Assembly (NCBI GenBank): GCA_955652655.1
Contig: CATPCK010000742.1
Span: 1-5,537, forward strand
DNA: 5,537 nt
DNA from: an uncultured Ktedonobacteraceae bacterium
Lineage (GTDB): Bacteria > Chloroflexota > Ktedonobacteria > Ktedonobacterales > Ktedonobacteraceae
Direction of reading: 5' to 3'
Numbering within the stretch: position 1 is the first letter of the stretch; each line of letters starts with the position of its first letter. Below are positions 5,297 to 5,537 of this stretch, one piece after another. The translations under genes were made by a program, and so were the position numbers. The notes below the pieces were generated by a model. It searched no databases. It was not told the DNA's origin and worked only from the letters and a program-made list of their open reading frames with translations.

Positions 5297-5537
5297 TTCC
5301 TACTTTCCTCCACATTGCACAGCCTCAGGCCTTGTTTTTCAATTTTCTCGCGCAGTTTGAGGATGCCTTCAATCAGGGCCTCCGGACGGGGCGGGCAGCC
5401 GGGGACATAGACATCGACCGGGACAAGCGTATCGACGCCCTGCACGGTATAATAACTATCGTAGAATTCCCCACCCGAGTTGGCGCGACTTCCCCATGCT
5501 GATAACCCACTTCGGTTCAGGCATCTGCTCCTACAAC
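5293..5537 (-). pseudogene. nuoB: 3' part of a decayed NADH-quinone oxidoreductase subunit B gene
   Basis: On the minus strand the window opens with L-stop-EQMPEPKWVISMG, then after a one-base frame change reads ANSGGEFYDSYYTVQGVDTL, VPVDVYVPGCPPRPEALIEG and ILKLREKIEKQG to a stop at 5295-5293. These are the hallmark C-terminal blocks of NuoB, the subunit of respiratory complex I that holds iron-sulfur cluster N2. Two lesions are visible. A TAG at 5531-5533 stands where the family usually has Trp before EQMPEPKW. One extra base lies near 5485-5495, and restoring the frame there gives MGSRAN rather than MGSCAN, so a cluster-binding Cys also appears lost. The other motif Cys, in PGCPP, remains. 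The N-terminal Cys pair lies outside the window. It is a pseudogene unless the bases are sequencing errors. In standard operons nuoC follows nuoB; here an unrelated oxidoreductase follows with an ATGA overlap. Confidence 0.82.
5307..5311 (-). promoter_or_regulatory. Ribosome binding site GGAGG of the oxidoreductase
   Basis: GGAGG lies ten bases before the ATG at 5296 and sits inside the last codons of the nuoB-like frame. It supports the chosen start and would allow translation independent of the broken upstream gene. Confidence 0.6.

Overview
This window looks like an accessory, transposon-scarred stretch of a bacterial chromosome. The two transposase types, of which ISKra4 takes its name from Ktedonobacter racemifer, together with the nuoB-like and phosphoesterase remnants, suggest a Ktedonobacteria-like member of the Chloroflexota. 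That assignment is an inference from protein recognition; no ribosomal RNA or other marker gene is present.

Layout. At the left edge (1-303), two minus-strand reading frames share a TGATG stop/start and leave the window. At 304-566 lies the 3' end of a minus-strand phosphoesterase gene, cut off abruptly. The cut falls on the tip of an imperfect inverted repeat (567-613) whose partner lies at 3913-3958. Between them sit an apparently complete ISKra4-family insertion sequence (about 623-2432, with perfect 23-24 bp terminal inverted repeats and a 7-9 bp target duplication) and a badly decayed rve-type DDE transposase (about 2545-3667, plus strand). The simplest reading is nested insertion: an older element broke the phosphoesterase gene, decayed, and was later hit by the ISKra4 element. 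From 3668 to 4360 there is no supported gene, but there are short stem-loops and two direct copies of a 12 bp repeat that matches the outer inverted-repeat tip. From 4361 to the right edge, on the minus strand, an intact zinc-free medium-chain oxidoreductase gene follows, with an ATGA overlap, a nuoB-like gene that carries a stop codon and a frameshift.

How the parts work together. The ISKra4 transposase is split into two frames that overlap at a T6C5 run; a +1 shift there would give one 550-residue protein with an N-terminal zinc-ribbon-like CxxC pair and a DDE core. This is the only element that looks capable of activity. The oxidoreductase is probably the only intact host gene fully inside the window. 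I do not see a defence system, CRISPR array, toxin-antitoxin pair, tRNA or rRNA. The most interesting points are the nested element architecture, the frameshift site, the GGAC-type tandem repeat in the transposase leader, and the decayed nuoB whose end is coupled to an oxidoreductase start.
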